DNA from: Azotobacter chroococcum
GTDB lineage: Bacteria > Pseudomonadota > Gammaproteobacteria > Pseudomonadales > Pseudomonadaceae
Direction: 5' to 3'
DNA length: 49,668 nucleotides
Assembly: GCF_004339665.1 (NCBI RefSeq)
Contig: NZ_SMMU01000026.1
Span: 1 to 49,668, forward strand
Below are positions 17,129 through 28,030 of this stretch, piece by piece. Each line of letters opens with the position of its first letter. The first letter of the stretch is position 1. Position numbers and translations under genes: made by a program. The notes beneath the pieces were generated by a model. That model was not told the DNA's origin and searched no databases. It worked only from the letters and a program-made list of their open reading frames with translations.

Positions 17129-17887
17129 TCAGCGCCCCTCGAACCTCGGCGGGCGCTTTTCCCTGAGCGCGCGCAACCCTTCCTGGAAATCCGCCGAGGC
17201 CGAGCAGCGCCGCACGTCCTCCTCCACCGCCGCAGGGTCCAGCGCACCACGGGCGACCGCGTTCAGGTGGCGCTTCATGCCGGCCACTGCCAGCGGCGCC
17301 AGCTCCGCCAGGTTCGCGGCCAGCGCCTCGCTCGCCTCGGCCAGGCGTTCGGGGCTGTCGTACAGGTGGGTGAGCAGGCCGGCCTCCAGCATGCCCTGCG
17401 CGTCGAGCCTCTCGCAGGCGAGGATCAGCCGCTTGGCGGCGTTCAGCCCGAGGCGCGACACGTAGCGCTCGAACAGCCCGGCATAGAGGTGCAGGCCGAA
17501 GCGCGCCGCCGGCATCAGCATCTGCGCCGCCGGGCCGCCGATGCGGAAGTCGCAGGCCAGGAGGAGGTCGGTGGCGCCGCCGAACACCCCGCCCTGCACC
17601 TCGGCGATGGTCAGGGGGCGCAGGTTCTCCAGGGCGTCGGCCACCGCCTCGAAGTGCCCGCCGTCGCCGGCCGCGGCCAGGTCGTCGAAGCTGTAGCCGG
17701 CGCAGAAATGCCTGCCCGAGGCGCGCAGCAGCACCACCCGCACCTGCGGCGCCGCCTCGATGCGCGCCAGGCACTCCAGCAGTGCCGTCAGGTCCGCCTC
17801 CTCCAGGCGGTTGGCCTTGTCCGGCCGCTGCAGGCGCAGGGTCGCCAGGACGCCGGAAATCTCCAGGGAAGGGATGCTGCCACTCAT
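17129..17887 (-). CDS. Crotonase-family protein (enoyl-CoA hydratase/isomerase-like), atypical active site
   Basis: 252 residues from the ATG at 17887, with CAGGAG eight bases upstream. The oxyanion-hole segments are visible: [16 protein letters not shown] and [20 protein letters not shown]. The position normally held by the first catalytic Glu (GGG-x-E-L) reads GGATD, and the second (PE near residue 140) reads MPAARFGLH, so the two hydratase glutamates are missing. The protein is therefore more likely an isomerase, hydrolase or lyase of the superfamily than a true hydratase. It is divergent from the sigma-54 activator of the hydroxybutyrate cluster, but a functional link is unproven. Confidence 0.75.
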   Translation of the reverse strand: MSGSIPSLEISGVLATLRLQRPDKANRLEEADLTALLECLARIEAAPQVRVVLLRASGRHFCAGYSFDDLAAAGDGGHFEAVADALENLRPLTIAEVQGGVFGGATDLLLACDFRIGGPAAQMLMPAARFGLHLYAGLFERYVSRLGLNAAKRLILACERLDAQGMLEAGLLTHLYDSPERLAEASEALAANLAELAPLAVAGMKRHLNAVARGALDPAAVEEDVRRCSASADFQEGLRALREKRPPRFEGR

Positions 17888-18048
17888 GAAATCACTCCTG
17901 ACCGAACCGATCGATCCGGCCATTCTCGAACCGCGCCGGCTCGGCCTCAAGCCGCCGATGGTCGCCCCCGCGCCGACCGTCCGGCTTGCCGCGGAGCCGC
18001 TCTTGAGCGAACGTCCGCAGCAGGACCACCGCACGTACAGGAGCGCCC

Positions 18049-19455
<1,407 letters not shown>

Positions 19456-19463
19456 CAGGAAAA

Positions 19464-19547
19464 ATCCCATAAATGGGAATAGCCTGACTTCGCTACCAAT
19501 CGGCCATTCAGCCCGCCCCGCGCGCCAATCCTTCCCAAATCTGGGAA
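19464..19547. promoter_or_regulatory. Two activator dyads TCCCA-N4-TGGGA
   Basis: TCCCATAAATGGGA at 19465-19478 and TTCCCAAATCTGGGAA at 19532-19547 share the inverted arms TCCCA/TGGGA with four central bases. Their centres are about 67 bp apart. They lie 60-140 bp upstream of a sigma-54 promoter and just after the activator gene, the expected layout for enhancer sites of a sigma-54 activator. Confidence 0.65.
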
Positions 19548-19599
19548 AACACGCCCGAACGCCACGAAAAAATCCTTGCAAATCAACGTCAAGCGCTGA

Positions 19600-19615
19600 T
19601 GGCACGGAATTCGCC
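19600..19615 (+). promoter_or_regulatory. Sigma-54 promoter of the GntP-bdhA-atoE-CoA transferase operon
   Basis: TGGCACGGAATTCGCC keeps the -24 TGGCAC exactly and the -12 GC at the right spacing (consensus TGGCACG-N4-TTGC; one mismatch in the -12). Its end is 116 bp ahead of the GntP start codon. The local activator gene and dyads support it. Confidence 0.75.
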
Positions 19616-19731
19616 ACAAGAACTGCGCGGCTCGCCGCAACCCATAAAAACAATACCCCTGCCGTGACCATCCTCAGCGCAAGCCATTGACGGCTCGCCG
19701 CTCGCCACCGGCAGGCTCAAGGAGATGTTCA

Positions 19732-21123
19732 ATGAGCGTCATCGTCGCCCTCGCGGCCCTGGCCCTGCTCATGCTGGCCGCCTACCGCGGCTACAGCGTG
19801 ATCCTCTTCGCCCCCGTCGCCGCCCTCGGCGCTGTGCTGCTGACCGACCCCGGCGCGGTAGCCCCGGCCTTCAGCGGGGTGTTCATGGAAAAGATGGTCG
19901 GCTTCATCAAGCTGTACTTCCCGGTGTTCCTGCTCGGCGCGGTGTTCGGCAAGCTGATCGAGCTGTCGGGCTTCTCGCGCTCCATCGTCAGCGCGGCGAT
20001 CCGTCTGCTCGGCACCCGCCAGGCGATGCTGGTGATCGTGCTGGTCTGCGCCCTGCTCACCTACGGCGGGGTGTCGCTGTTCGTGGTGGTGTTCGCGGTC
20101 TATCCGTTCGCCGCCGAGATGTTCCGCCAGAGCGACATCCCCAAGCGGCTGATCCCGGCGACCATCGCCCTCGGCGCCTTCAGCTTCACCATGGACGCGC
20201 TGCCCGGCACGCCGCAGATCCAGAACATCATCCCCAGCGCCTTCTTCGGCACCAACGCCTGGGCCGCCCCCTGGCTGGGGCTGATCGGCGCACTGTTCGT
20301 CATCGCCGTCGGCCTGCTCTACCTGCAGCGCCAGCGGCGCAGGGCCCACGCCGCCGGCGAAGGCTACGGCAGCAACCTGCGCAACGAGCCGGAAACCGCC
20401 GAGGACATCGTTCTGCCCAATCCCTGGCTGGCGCTCTCCCCGCTGTTGCTGGTGGGCGCCGCCAACCTGGTGTTCACCCGCTGGATTCCCGGGCTGTACG
20501 GCAAGACCCACAGCCTGCAGCTGGCCGGCATGGCTGCGCCGGTGCAGACCGAGGTGGGCAAGATCACCGCCATCTGGGCGGTGGAGGCAGCGCTGCTGCT
20601 AGGCATCCTGCTGGTGCTGGTCAGCAGTTTCCGCGTGGTGCGCAGCCGGCTCGCCGAAGGCACCCGGACCGCCGTCGGCGGCTCGCTGCTGGCGGCGATG
20701 AACACCGCCTCGGAATACGGCTTCGGCGCGGTAATCGCCGCGCTGCCGGGCTTCCTGGTGCTGGCCGACACGCTGAAGAGCATCCCCAATCCACTGATCA
20801 ACGAGGCGATCACCGTCACCCTGCTGGCCGGCATCACCGGCTCCGCCTCGGGCGGCATGAGCATCGCCCTGGCGGCCATGTCCGACACCTTCATCGCCGC
20901 CGCCAACGCCGCACAGATTCCCCTGGAGGTGCTGCACCGGGTCGCCGCCATGGCCAGCGGCGGGATGGACACCCTGCCGCACAACGGCGCGGTGATCACC
21001 CTGCTGGCAGTCACCGGCCTGACCCACCGGGAAGCCTACAAGGACATCTTCGGCATCACACTGATCAAGACCCTGGCCGTGTTCGTGGTGATCGGCGTGT
21101 TCTACGCCACCGGCCTGGTCTGA
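19732..21123 (+). CDS. GntP-family permease, probably for 3-hydroxybutyrate
   Basis: 463 residues with roughly twelve membrane segments. GntP-family marks include GYSVILFAPVAALGAVLL, the central LLTYGGVSLFVVVFAVYPFA, AFSFTMDALPGTPQIQNIIP and the C-terminal GSASGGMSIALAAMSDTF and GGMDTLPHNGAVITLLA. Family members carry gluconate and related hydroxy acids; members next to bdhA in pseudomonads are taken to import 3-hydroxybutyrate. AAGGAG stands eight bases before the ATG at 19732, and the next gene starts 19 bases after the stop. It is first in a five-gene sigma-54 operon. Substrate is inferred from context. Confidence 0.85.
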   Translation: MSVIVALAALALLMLAAYRGYSVILFAPVAALGAVLLTDPGAVAPAFSGVFMEKMVGFIKLYFPVFLLGAVFGKLIELSGFSRSIVSAAIRLLGTRQAMLVIVLVCALLTYGGVSLFVVVFAVYPFAAEMFRQSDIPKRLIPATIALGAFSFTMDALPGTPQIQNIIPSAFFGTNAWAAPWLGLIGALFVIAVGLLYLQRQRRRAHAAGEGYGSNLRNEPETAEDIVLPNPWLALSPLLLVGAANLVFTRWIPGLYGKTHSLQLAGMAAPVQTEVGKITAIWAVEAALLLGILLVLVSSFRVVRSRLAEGTRTAVGGSLLAAMNTASEYGFGAVIAALPGFLVLADTLKSIPNPLINEAITVTLLAGITGSASGGMSIALAAMSDTFIAAANAAQIPLEVLHRVAAMASGGMDTLPHNGAVITLLAVTGLTHREAYKDIFGITLIKTLAVFVVIGVFYATGLV

Positions 21124-21142
21124 CAACAACGGAGACAATCCC

Positions 21143-21916
21143 ATGACGATCCTCAGCGGCAAGACCGCCCTGGTCACCGGCTCCACCAGCGGCATCGGCC
21201 TCGGCGTCGCCCACTGCCTGGCCGCCGCCGGCGCCAATCTCGTGCTCAACGGCTTTGGCGACGCGCAGCAGGCGCTGGAGGCGGTGCGCCAGCACGGCGG
21301 CCAGGTGCGCCACCACCCGGCGGACATGAGCAAGCCGGAAGAAATCGCCGCATTGATGGCCTTCGCCGAGAGCGAGTTCGGCGGCGTCGACATCCTCGTC
21401 AACAACGCCGGCATCCAGCACGTGGCGCCGGTCGAGGAGTTCCCGCCGGAGCGCTGGGACAGCATCCTCGCCATCAACCTGTCCTCGGCCTTCCACACCA
21501 TCCGCCTGGCCCTGCCGGGCATGCGCCAACGCAACTGGGGACGGATCGTCAACATCGCCTCGGTGCACGGCCTGGTCGGCTCGGCGCAGAAGTCCGCCTA
21601 CGTCGCCGCCAAGCACGGCCTGCTCGGCCTGACCAAGGTGGTCGCCCTGGAAACCGCGCAGACTCCCATCACCTGCAACGCGATCTGCCCCGGCTGGGTG
21701 CTGACCCCCCTGGTGCAGCAGCAGATCGACGCCCGCGCCCAGGCCAGCGGCGACTCTGTCGGCGCCCGCCACGACCTCCTGGCCGAGAAGCAGCCGTCGC
21801 TGGAATTCGTCACCCCCGAGCAGCTCGGCGCGCTGGTGCTGTTCCTCTGCGGCGACGCGGCCAGCCAGGTGCGCGGCGCGGCCTGGAACATGGACGGCGG
21901 CTGGGCGGCGCAGTGA
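21143..21916 (+). CDS. bdhA: D-3-hydroxybutyrate dehydrogenase
   Basis: 257 residues, short-chain dehydrogenase. Cofactor motif TGSTSGIGLG, NNAG at about 90, catalytic Ser in NIASVHGLVGS, YVAAK with catalytic Tyr/Lys, and the substrate-loop ICPGWVLTPLVQQQI followed by AEKQPSLEFVTPEQLG. The last two segments are specific to 3-hydroxybutyrate dehydrogenases. It oxidises D-3-hydroxybutyrate to acetoacetate with NAD. Its position between a GntP permease and the AtoE/CoA-transferase genes gives a complete route to acetoacetyl-CoA. GGAG stands eight bases upstream. Confidence 0.93.
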   Translation: MTILSGKTALVTGSTSGIGLGVAHCLAAAGANLVLNGFGDAQQALEAVRQHGGQVRHHPADMSKPEEIAALMAFAESEFGGVDILVNNAGIQHVAPVEEFPPERWDSILAINLSSAFHTIRLALPGMRQRNWGRIVNIASVHGLVGSAQKSAYVAAKHGLLGLTKVVALETAQTPITCNAICPGWVLTPLVQQQIDARAQASGDSVGARHDLLAEKQPSLEFVTPEQLGALVLFLCGDAASQVRGAAWNMDGGWAAQ

Positions 21917-21973
21917 CGCGCCTCACCGTCGACGTGCAATGACGACCCGAACGACAAGAACGGTGCAACGACA

Positions 21974-23356
21974 ATGGCCACGACAACGGCAATAACAAGA
22001 ACAAGGAACTCGCTGTTCGCCAGGATCACCCACCTCTGCGTGCTGCTGGTGCAACGCTACCTGCCCTCGCCCTTCGTGTTCTCCGCCCTGCTCACCCTGC
22101 TGGTGCTGGCCGCCGGCATGCTCTTCACCGGGCAGAGCCTGCCGGCCATGGTCGGGCACTGGAACGGCGGCTTCTGGACCCTGCTGGCCTTCGCCATGCA
22201 GATGGCGCTGATCTTCGTCACCGGCCATGCCCTGGCCAACGCGCCGGCGGTCAGCCGCCAGCTCGACCGCCTGGCCGGCCTGGCGCACAGCCCCGGCCAG
22301 GCGGTGGTGCTGGTCACCCTGGTGGCGCTGGCCGGCTGCTGGCTCAACTGGGGCTTCGGCCTGGTGGTCGGCGCGGTGTTCGCCCAGGCACTGGCGCGCC
22401 GGGTCGCAGGGGTCGACTATCCGCTGCTGGTGGCGGCCGCCTACTCGGGCTTCCTGGTCTGGCACGGCGGGCTGTCCGGCTCCATCCCGCTGGCCCTGGC
22501 CAGCGGCGGCGCCGATCTTGCGCGCGTCTCCGGCGGCGTGCTCAGCGAGGCCATCGGCATCCAGCACAGCCTGTTCACCCCGCTCAACCTCGCCATCGTC
22601 GCCGGCCTGGCGATCGGCCTGCCGCTGCTCAACCGCGCCATGCACCCGCAGGAGGGCGCCCGGGTCGCCGATCCCTCCCTGCTCGCCCAGGTGCGTCCCG
22701 AACCGCCGCGCCGCGACACCCCGGCGCAACGCCTGGACGACAGCCGCCTGCTCGCCCTCGCCCTGGTCGGCATGGCGCTGGTGTATCTCATCGGCCACTT
22801 CGCCAGCCAGGGCTTCGCCCTCGGCCTGAACGTGGTGATCGCCCTGTTCCTGTTCGCCGGCCTGCTGCTGCACGGCACCCCGGAACGCTACATGCGTGCC
22901 ATGGACGAGAGCGTGCGCGGCATCGGCGGCATCGTCCTGCTGTTCCCGTTCTACGCCGGGATCATGGGCATGATGATGGGCGCCAACGCCGAGGGCATGT
23001 CCCTCGGCCGGCAGATCAGCGAGGTCTTCGTCGCCTGGTCCAGCGCCGAGACCTTCCCGCTGCTGACCTTCCTCAGCGCCGGGGTGGTCAACATCTTCGT
23101 GCCCTCCGGCGGCGGCCAGTGGGCGGTGCAGGGACCGATCATGCTGCCGGCCGGCCAGGCCCTCGGCGTCGCCCCGGAAGTCACCGCCATGGCCATCGCC
23201 TGGGGCGACGCCTGGACCAACATGATCCAGCCGTTCTGGGCCCTGCCGCTGCTCGGCATCGTCGGTCTGGGCGCCCGCGACATCATGGGCTATTGCTTGA
23301 TCATGCTGCTCTATTCCGGAGCGGTGATCTGCGCGGCCTTCTATTTCCTGACCTGA
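21974..23356 (+). CDS. atoE: Short-chain fatty acid transporter AtoE
   Basis: 460 residues, polytopic. AtoE-family marks are [18 protein letters not shown] near the N-terminus, [34 protein letters not shown], and the strongly conserved [28 protein letters not shown] and [20 protein letters not shown]. It is taken to import acetoacetate or butyrate across the inner membrane. The ribosome binding site is weak, unlike the other genes of the operon, and the start at 21974 was chosen because the next in-frame methionines lie inside the first conserved region. It is flanked by bdhA and the CoA-transferase genes on the same strand. Confidence 0.9.
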   Translation: MATTTAITRTRNSLFARITHLCVLLVQRYLPSPFVFSALLTLLVLAAGMLFTGQSLPAMVGHWNGGFWTLLAFAMQMALIFVTGHALANAPAVSRQLDRLAGLAHSPGQAVVLVTLVALAGCWLNWGFGLVVGAVFAQALARRVAGVDYPLLVAAAYSGFLVWHGGLSGSIPLALASGGADLARVSGGVLSEAIGIQHSLFTPLNLAIVAGLAIGLPLLNRAMHPQEGARVADPSLLAQVRPEPPRRDTPAQRLDDSRLLALALVGMALVYLIGHFASQGFALGLNVVIALFLFAGLLLHGTPERYMRAMDESVRGIGGIVLLFPFYAGIMGMMMGANAEGMSLGRQISEVFVAWSSAETFPLLTFLSAGVVNIFVPSGGGQWAVQGPIMLPAGQALGVAPEVTAMAIAWGDAWTNMIQPFWALPLLGIVGLGARDIMGYCLIMLLYSGAVICAAFYFLT

Positions 23357-23393
23357 TCCGCGCCCGCCCCGGACGCAACCAGAGAGGTATTCC

Positions 23394-24092
23394 ATGAACA
23401 AGCTCTACCCCAGCGCCCACGCCGCCCTCGACGGGCTGGTCGAGGACGGCATGACCCTCGCCGTCGGCGGCTTCGGCCTGTGCGGCATTCCCGAGGCACT
23501 GATCGCCGCCCTGCGCGAGTCCGGCAAGAAGCACCTCACCGCGATCAGCAACAACGCCGGCGTCGACGGTTTCGGCCTCGGCCTGCTGCTGGAGACCCGG
23601 CAGATCCGCAAGATGATTTCCTCCTACGTCGGCGAGAACAAGGAATTCGAGCGCCAGTACCTGGCCGGCGAACTCGAGCTGGAGTTCACCCCGCAGGGCA
23701 CCCTGGCCGAGAAGCTGCGCGCCGGCGGCGCCGGCATCCCCGCCTTCTACACGAAGACCGGCTACGGCACCCTGGTCGCCGAAGGCAAGGAAACCCGCCA
23801 GTTCGACGGCGAGTGGTACGTGCTGGAGAAGTCGCTGACCGCCGACGTGGCGCTGGTCAAGGCCTGGAAGGCCGACAAGGCCGGCAACCTGCTGTTCAAC
23901 AAGACCGCGCGCAACTTCAACCCGCTGGCGGCGATGGCCGGCAAGGTCTGCGTGGCCGAGGTCGAGGAACTCGTCGAGACCGGCGAGCTGGACCCCGACC
24001 AGATCCACCTGCCGGGCATCTACGTGCAGCGCCTGGTGCTCAACCCCAACCCGGAAAAACGCATCGAACAACGTACCCTGCGGAGTGCCTGA
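23394..24092 (+). CDS. 3-Oxoacid/acetoacetate CoA-transferase subunit A
   Basis: 232 residues. Type I CoA-transferase alpha subunit: [19 protein letters not shown] at the N-terminus, [29 protein letters not shown], and [19 protein letters not shown]. It pairs with the next gene product. It moves CoA from succinyl-CoA or acetyl-CoA to acetoacetate, giving acetoacetyl-CoA for thiolysis. Acetoacetate:succinyl-CoA (ScoA/PcaI-type) and acetate (AtoD) specificities cannot be separated here, so no symbol is given. Stop and next start are only two bases apart. Confidence 0.9.
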   Translation: MNKLYPSAHAALDGLVEDGMTLAVGGFGLCGIPEALIAALRESGKKHLTAISNNAGVDGFGLGLLLETRQIRKMISSYVGENKEFERQYLAGELELEFTPQGTLAEKLRAGGAGIPAFYTKTGYGTLVAEGKETRQFDGEWYVLEKSLTADVALVKAWKADKAGNLLFNKTARNFNPLAAMAGKVCVAEVEELVETGELDPDQIHLPGIYVQRLVLNPNPEKRIEQRTLRSA

Positions 24093-24093
24093 C

Positions 24094-24723
24094 ATGGCCT
24101 GGACTCGTGAACAGATGGCGCAGCGCGCCGCCCGGGAGCTGCAGGACGGCTTCTATGTCAACCTCGGCATCGGCCTGCCGACCCTGGTCGCCAACTACAT
24201 CCCCGAGGGCATGGAGGTCTGGCTGCAGAGCGAGAACGGCCTGCTCGGCATCGGCCCCTTCCCCACCGAGGCCGAGGTCGACCCGGACCTGATCAACGCC
24301 GGCAAGCAGACCGTCACCACCCTGCCCGGCAGCAGCTTCTTCGACAGCGCCGCCTCCTTCGCCATGATCCGCGGCGGGCACATCAACCTGTCGATCCTCG
24401 GCGCCATGCAGGTTTCCGAGCACGGCGACCTGGCCAACTGGATGATCCCCGGCAAGATGGTCAAGGGCATGGGTGGCGCCATGGACCTGGTCGCCGGGGT
24501 CAGGCGCGTGGTGGTGCTGATGGAGCACTGCGCCAAGGGCGGCGCGCACAAGATCCTCGCGCGCTGCGACCTGCCCTTGACCGGCGTCGGCGTGGTCGAC
24601 CGGATCATCACCGACCTTGCGGTGCTCGACGTCACCGACCAGGGTCTGAAGCTGGTCGAGCTGGCCGAGGGCGTGAGCTTCGAGCAACTGCAGGAAGCCA
24701 CCGGCTGCCCGATCCGGCGCTGA
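24094..24723 (+). CDS. 3-Oxoacid/acetoacetate CoA-transferase subunit B
   Basis: 209 residues. Beta subunit marks: [19 protein letters not shown], the catalytic Glu in [13 protein letters not shown] (SENG), [28 protein letters not shown] and the C-terminal [13 protein letters not shown]. It forms the active site of the A/B enzyme; its Glu takes CoA as a thioester during the ping-pong reaction. It is last in the operon and followed by a strong terminator at 24791. The ATG at 24094 is preceded by GGAGTG in the end of subunit A. Confidence 0.92.
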   Translation: MAWTREQMAQRAARELQDGFYVNLGIGLPTLVANYIPEGMEVWLQSENGLLGIGPFPTEAEVDPDLINAGKQTVTTLPGSSFFDSAASFAMIRGGHINLSILGAMQVSEHGDLANWMIPGKMVKGMGGAMDLVAGVRRVVVLMEHCAKGGAHKILARCDLPLTGVGVVDRIITDLAVLDVTDQGLKLVELAEGVSFEQLQEATGCPIRR

Positions 24724-24790
24724 CGGCCTGCCTGTCCCGTTCCCTTCAGGTGTGGCTGTGTGGTGACCCGACCCATGCCCCATGCCTCTT

Positions 24791-24822
24791 GCGCGGCTGC
24801 CTTCGGGCGCCGCGCTTTTTTA
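24791..24822 (+). terminator. Rho-independent terminator of the hydroxybutyrate operon
   Basis: Stem GCGCGGC / GCCGCGC continued inside by GCC-TTCG-GGC with one bulged T, followed by TTTTTTATT. It lies 68 bases after the subunit B stop. Confidence 0.88.
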
Positions 24823-24907
24823 TTCCGAACAGGCGCCCCTGTGCAGCGACACGGCCCAGGGGTTAGCCTTGGCCAGGCGATCACAACAACAAGGAAGGAT
24901 CCATCCC

Positions 24908-25774
24908 ATGCGTACCCTGACCACCCTGCCCGGCAACAGCCAGAAACTCGACGGCGGCGCCATGTTCGGCAACGCCCCGCGCGCCATGTGGGAGCGCTGG
25001 ATGCCGGCCGACGAACTGCACCGCATCGACCTCGGCTGCCGCGCCCTGCTGGTACGCGAGGACGGCCGCAACGTCCTGGTGGAAACCGGCATCGGTGCCT
25101 TCTTCAGCCCCGAGCTGAAGGAGCGCTACGGCGTGCAGGAAAGCCGCCACGTGCTGCTCGACAACCTCGCCGCGCAGGGCCTGTCCGACGCCGACATCGA
25201 CGTGGTGGTGCTCACCCACCTGCACTTCGACCACGCCGGCGGCCTGCTCGCCGCCTGGGAGGAAGGCCAGCCGCCGCGCCTGCTGTTCCCCAACGCGCGC
25301 TTCGTCAGCGGCCGCCGCCAGTGGCTGCGCGCCTGCCAGCCGCACGCCCGCGACCGCGCCTCCTACATTCCCGAGCTGCTGGAGCTGCTCGAAGCCAGCG
25401 GCCGCCTGGAACTGCTCGACGACGGCCAGACCTCCGAAGCGCTCGGCCCGGACTGGCGCTTCCACGTCAGCGACGGCCACACCCCCGGCCAGCTGCTGCC
25501 CGAGGTGGCGATGCCTGGCGGCCCGGTGCTGTTCGCCGGCGACCTGGTCCCCGGCGCGCCCTGGGTGCACCTGCCGATCACCATGGGCTACGACCGCTTC
25601 CCCGAAGGCCTGATCGAGGAAAAGACCGCCCTGCTCGAAGACCTGCTGGCCCGCGGCGGCCGCCTGGTCTTCACCCACGATCCCAGGGTCGCCATGGGTC
25701 GCCTGAGCCGCGACGCCAAGGGCCGCTTCGGCCTCGGCGAAAGCCGCGGCGAGGTGGTGCAACTGGCCGAGTGA
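24908..25774 (+). CDS. MBL-fold metallo-hydrolase
   Basis: 288 residues from the ATG at 24908, with AAGGAAGGA upstream. The metal-binding motif [10 protein letters not shown] (H104, H106, D108, H109) is intact, a later His lies in [14 protein letters not shown], and an Asp ligand in LFAGDLVPG, with a final His in LVFTHDP. This full set makes an active dinuclear zinc hydrolase of the lactonase/glyoxalase II-like branch likely. N-acyl-homoserine lactonases share this outline, but the substrate cannot be read from sequence. It follows the hydroxybutyrate operon across a terminator and so is probably transcribed separately. Confidence 0.8.
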   Translation: MRTLTTLPGNSQKLDGGAMFGNAPRAMWERWMPADELHRIDLGCRALLVREDGRNVLVETGIGAFFSPELKERYGVQESRHVLLDNLAAQGLSDADIDVVVLTHLHFDHAGGLLAAWEEGQPPRLLFPNARFVSGRRQWLRACQPHARDRASYIPELLELLEASGRLELLDDGQTSEALGPDWRFHVSDGHTPGQLLPEVAMPGGPVLFAGDLVPGAPWVHLPITMGYDRFPEGLIEEKTALLEDLLARGGRLVFTHDPRVAMGRLSRDAKGRFGLGESRGEVVQLAE

Positions 25775-25790
25775 GCCAGGTTGATACCGC

Positions 25791-25857
25791 TGTAGGAGCG
25801 AATTCATTCGCGACGCTTCCGGTTTCGATGGTGCCCACGCTCCCGCGTGGGCACCAT
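25791..25857. repeat. REP-like palindromes between convergent genes
   Basis: TGTAGGAGCGAATTCATTCGCGA starts at 25791 (stem GCGAAT/ATTCGC), followed by ATGGTGCCCACGC-TCCC-GCGTGGGCACCAT at 25828-25857, a perfect 13-bp stem. The second hairpin touches the stop codon of the minus-strand gene and probably ends transcription from both sides. Confidence 0.75.
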
Positions 25858-26072
25858 CAGCCGCCCTCCTGCAGACGCTGCAGCTCCCGCCGCACCATGC
25901 TGGCGTACTGCGGCGGGCTCAGCGCATACAGCTCCCCCGCCACCCAGCCCAACCAGCGCCCGCCGAGTCGCTCGCGCTCGGCCAGAAGCCGCTCGGCCTC
26001 GGCCACGGCGCGCGCCCGGTGGGTGCGGTGGTAGTCGGCACGGGAGGTTTTTTCATGGTCGTGGTCGTGCAT
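25857..26072 (-). CDS. Small His-rich hypothetical protein
   Basis: 71 residues, starting MHDHDHEKTSRADYHRTHRA. The N-terminus is rich in His and charged residues, the middle is an amphipathic Arg/Glu helix (AVAEAERLLAERERLGG), followed by WLGWVAGELYALSPPQYASMV. No family is recognised. GGGAGA precedes the ATG. It lies 37 bases downstream of the next minus-strand hypothetical gene, so both are probably one transcript. The His cluster could bind metal, but this is speculative. Confidence 0.6.
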   Translation of the reverse strand: MHDHDHEKTSRADYHRTHRARAVAEAERLLAERERLGGRWLGWVAGELYALSPPQYASMVRRELQRLQEGG

Positions 26073-26109
26073 GGATTCTCCCGAAAGGATCGACAGCGCA
26101 CGACGGCGC

Positions 26110-26571
26110 TCAGAGCAGCACCTCGTCGTCGCGGATCAGCACGCAGCGCCGGCCCTGCTCGTCCTCGCTGCAGTCGTACACGTAGAACATCACCACCTCG
26201 CCCGACTCCAGCGTGGCCGCCAGGTAATCGCCGGGCTCGACCGTGAAGAAGCCGCGCGACGCCGATGCCGCCTCGCACTCGACGAGGGCGGTGACGAACA
26301 GCGCCGGATCGTTCTCGTCGAAATAGTCGGCGCGCATCTGCTCGTCCCATTCCTCCGGCGCGTGGAATGGCCCGGTGAAGAGGACTCTGGCATCGCCCAG
26401 ATCCTCCTCCTCGGCGTCCGGGTCGCGCTCGTCCGGCCGGTAGACCGTGCAGTCCTGCGCCGCCTCGCCTTGCAGGATCGCCTGCCGCGCCGCCAGCCGC
26501 CGCTCGGGGTCCAGCCCGGCGGCCCGGCACATCTGCGTCCATACCGCGTCCGCCTGATCGTTCTGTTTCAT
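26110..26571 (-). CDS. Acidic hypothetical protein, 153 residues
   Basis: The protein is highly acidic, especially at ERDPDAEEEDLGD and YDCSEDEQGRR, with no membrane segment, signal peptide or known motif. It seems to be a cytoplasmic globular protein. GGAGA stands nearby before the ATG at 26571, and the region is divergent from the nucleoside transporter gene 174 bp away. It is the first gene of a likely two-gene unit with the His-rich protein. No function is proposed. Confidence 0.6.
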   Translation of the reverse strand: MKQNDQADAVWTQMCRAAGLDPERRLAARQAILQGEAAQDCTVYRPDERDPDAEEEDLGDARVLFTGPFHAPEEWDEQMRADYFDENDPALFVTALVECEAASASRGFFTVEPGDYLAATLESGEVVMFYVYDCSEDEQGRRCVLIRDDEVLL

Positions 26572-26745
26572 GGAAATCTCCGTTGTCGTGGGGCTGCTGC
26601 GCCGTATTGTCCCGCATTCGGAAGGAGCGGATCAGCCCCGGCATCGCTCCGCGACCGAAGCGGTGCGAGCAACCAGGCCCGCACCACGGATACACTGGCG
26701 GCCCCCACAGACGACGGGGAGATCGATCACCGGGAGTGCGAGCGC

Positions 26746-28008
26746 ATGTTCACCCTATTTCAGGGACTTTTGGGGCTGGCCGTGATGGTTCTGCTGGCCT
26801 GGATGATCAGTGAACGGCGCTCGCGGGTGCGGGCCCGGGTGATCGTCGCCGGACTGTTGTGCCAGTTCGGACTGGCGGCCGTACTCCTGAAGTTTCCCGG
26901 CGCCAGCCGGCTGTTCGAGCCCCTGACCGCGCTGGTGCAGGCCCTGCAACAGGCCAGCGCGGCCGGCAGCGCCTTCGTCTTCGGCTTCATCGGCGGCGGT
27001 GCGGCGCCCTATGCCGTCACCAGCCCGGCCAACGGTTTCGTTCTGGCCTTCCAGGCCCTGCCGCTGGTGCTGGTGATCAGCGCCCTGTCGGCGCTGCTGT
27101 TTCACTGGCGCATCCTGCCGCTGATCGTCAGGGGATTTTCCTGGCTGCTGCAGAAAACCTTCGGCATCGGCGGAGCCGTGGGATTCGCCAGTGCCGCCAA
27201 TGTCTTCGTCGGCATGACCGAGGCGCCCCTGCTGATTCGCCCCTACCTGTCGGGCATGTCGCGCAGCGAACTGTTCGCCGTGATGGTCACCGGCATGGCC
27301 ACCATCGCCGGCACCGTGATGGCGCTTTACGCCACCTTTCTCGAAGGCAGCATTCCCGATCCGGTCCGCCATCTGCTGATCGCCTCGCTGATAAGCGCGC
27401 CGGCGGCCCTGCTGATCGCCCATGTGATGATTCCTCCCGGGCAGGACCCGGCAGAACCGCAAGCCGCCCCCCTGCCAGCGCCGGAGCAGCTCCGTTACCA
27501 CAGCGCCATGGATGCCGTGACCCGGGGCACCCTGGATGGCCTGCAACTCTGGCTCAACATCATCGCCATGCTGCTGGTGCTGGTCGCGCTGGTGCATCTG
27601 GTCAATCTGGGACTGGCCTGGCTGCCGGCGGTCGATGGCGCGCCGCTGACCCTGGAGCGCCTGCTGGGCTGGGCGATGGCCCCCATCGTCTGGCTGACCG
27701 GCATTCCCTGGGCCGAGTCCATGACCGCCGGGGCGCTGATGGGCGTCAAGACGGTCCTGAACGAGTTCATCGCCTACCTGCAGCTCGCCGGCCTGCCGGA
27801 AGGCGCGCTGAGCGAGCGCAGCCGGCTGATCATGACCTATTCGCTGTGCGGATTCGCCAACATCGGCAGCCTGGGCATCCTGATCGGCGGCCTCGGCGCG
27901 CTGGCGCCAGAGCGTCGCGGCGAAATCGTGGCGCTCGGGCTGCGCGCGCTCTACGCCGGCACCCTGGCGACCCTGATGACGGGCGCGGTGGTCGGGCTGA
28001 TTATCTGA
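26746..28008 (+). CDS. Concentrative nucleoside transporter (NupC/CNT family)
   Basis: 420 residues with ten or so membrane segments. CNT signatures: the N-terminal RSRVRARVIVAGLLCQFGLAAV, GSAFVFGFIGGG, ALPLVLVISALSALLFHWRILP, the core GGAVGFASAANVFVGMTEAPLLIRPYL, and SLCGFANIGSLGILIGGLGAL near the end. Family members import nucleosides with protons or sodium. The ATG at 26746 follows GGGAG. The gene is monocistronic in context: divergent hypotheticals upstream and a REP-type hairpin at 28015 downstream. Confidence 0.9.
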   Translation: MFTLFQGLLGLAVMVLLAWMISERRSRVRARVIVAGLLCQFGLAAVLLKFPGASRLFEPLTALVQALQQASAAGSAFVFGFIGGGAAPYAVTSPANGFVLAFQALPLVLVISALSALLFHWRILPLIVRGFSWLLQKTFGIGGAVGFASAANVFVGMTEAPLLIRPYLSGMSRSELFAVMVTGMATIAGTVMALYATFLEGSIPDPVRHLLIASLISAPAALLIAHVMIPPGQDPAEPQAAPLPAPEQLRYHSAMDAVTRGTLDGLQLWLNIIAMLLVLVALVHLVNLGLAWLPAVDGAPLTLERLLGWAMAPIVWLTGIPWAESMTAGALMGVKTVLNEFIAYLQLAGLPEGALSERSRLIMTYSLCGFANIGSLGILIGGLGALAPERRGEIVALGLRALYAGTLATLMTGAVVGLII

Positions 28009-28014
28009 TGGCTC

Positions 28015-28030
28015 CCACGCAGGAGCGTGG
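28015..28030. repeat. Single REP-type hairpin
   Basis: CCACGC-AGGA-GCGTGG, the same stem class as at 16999 and 25828 but in the opposite orientation, seven bases after the transporter stop codon. It may end or stabilise that transcript. Confidence 0.55.

Noticed and set aside
17888-18048. Plus-strand ORF beginning at 17887 that overlaps the start of the crotonase gene
   Set aside because: Reading frame [20 protein letters not shown] runs into the activator gene out of frame, has no ribosome binding site and no homologous feel.
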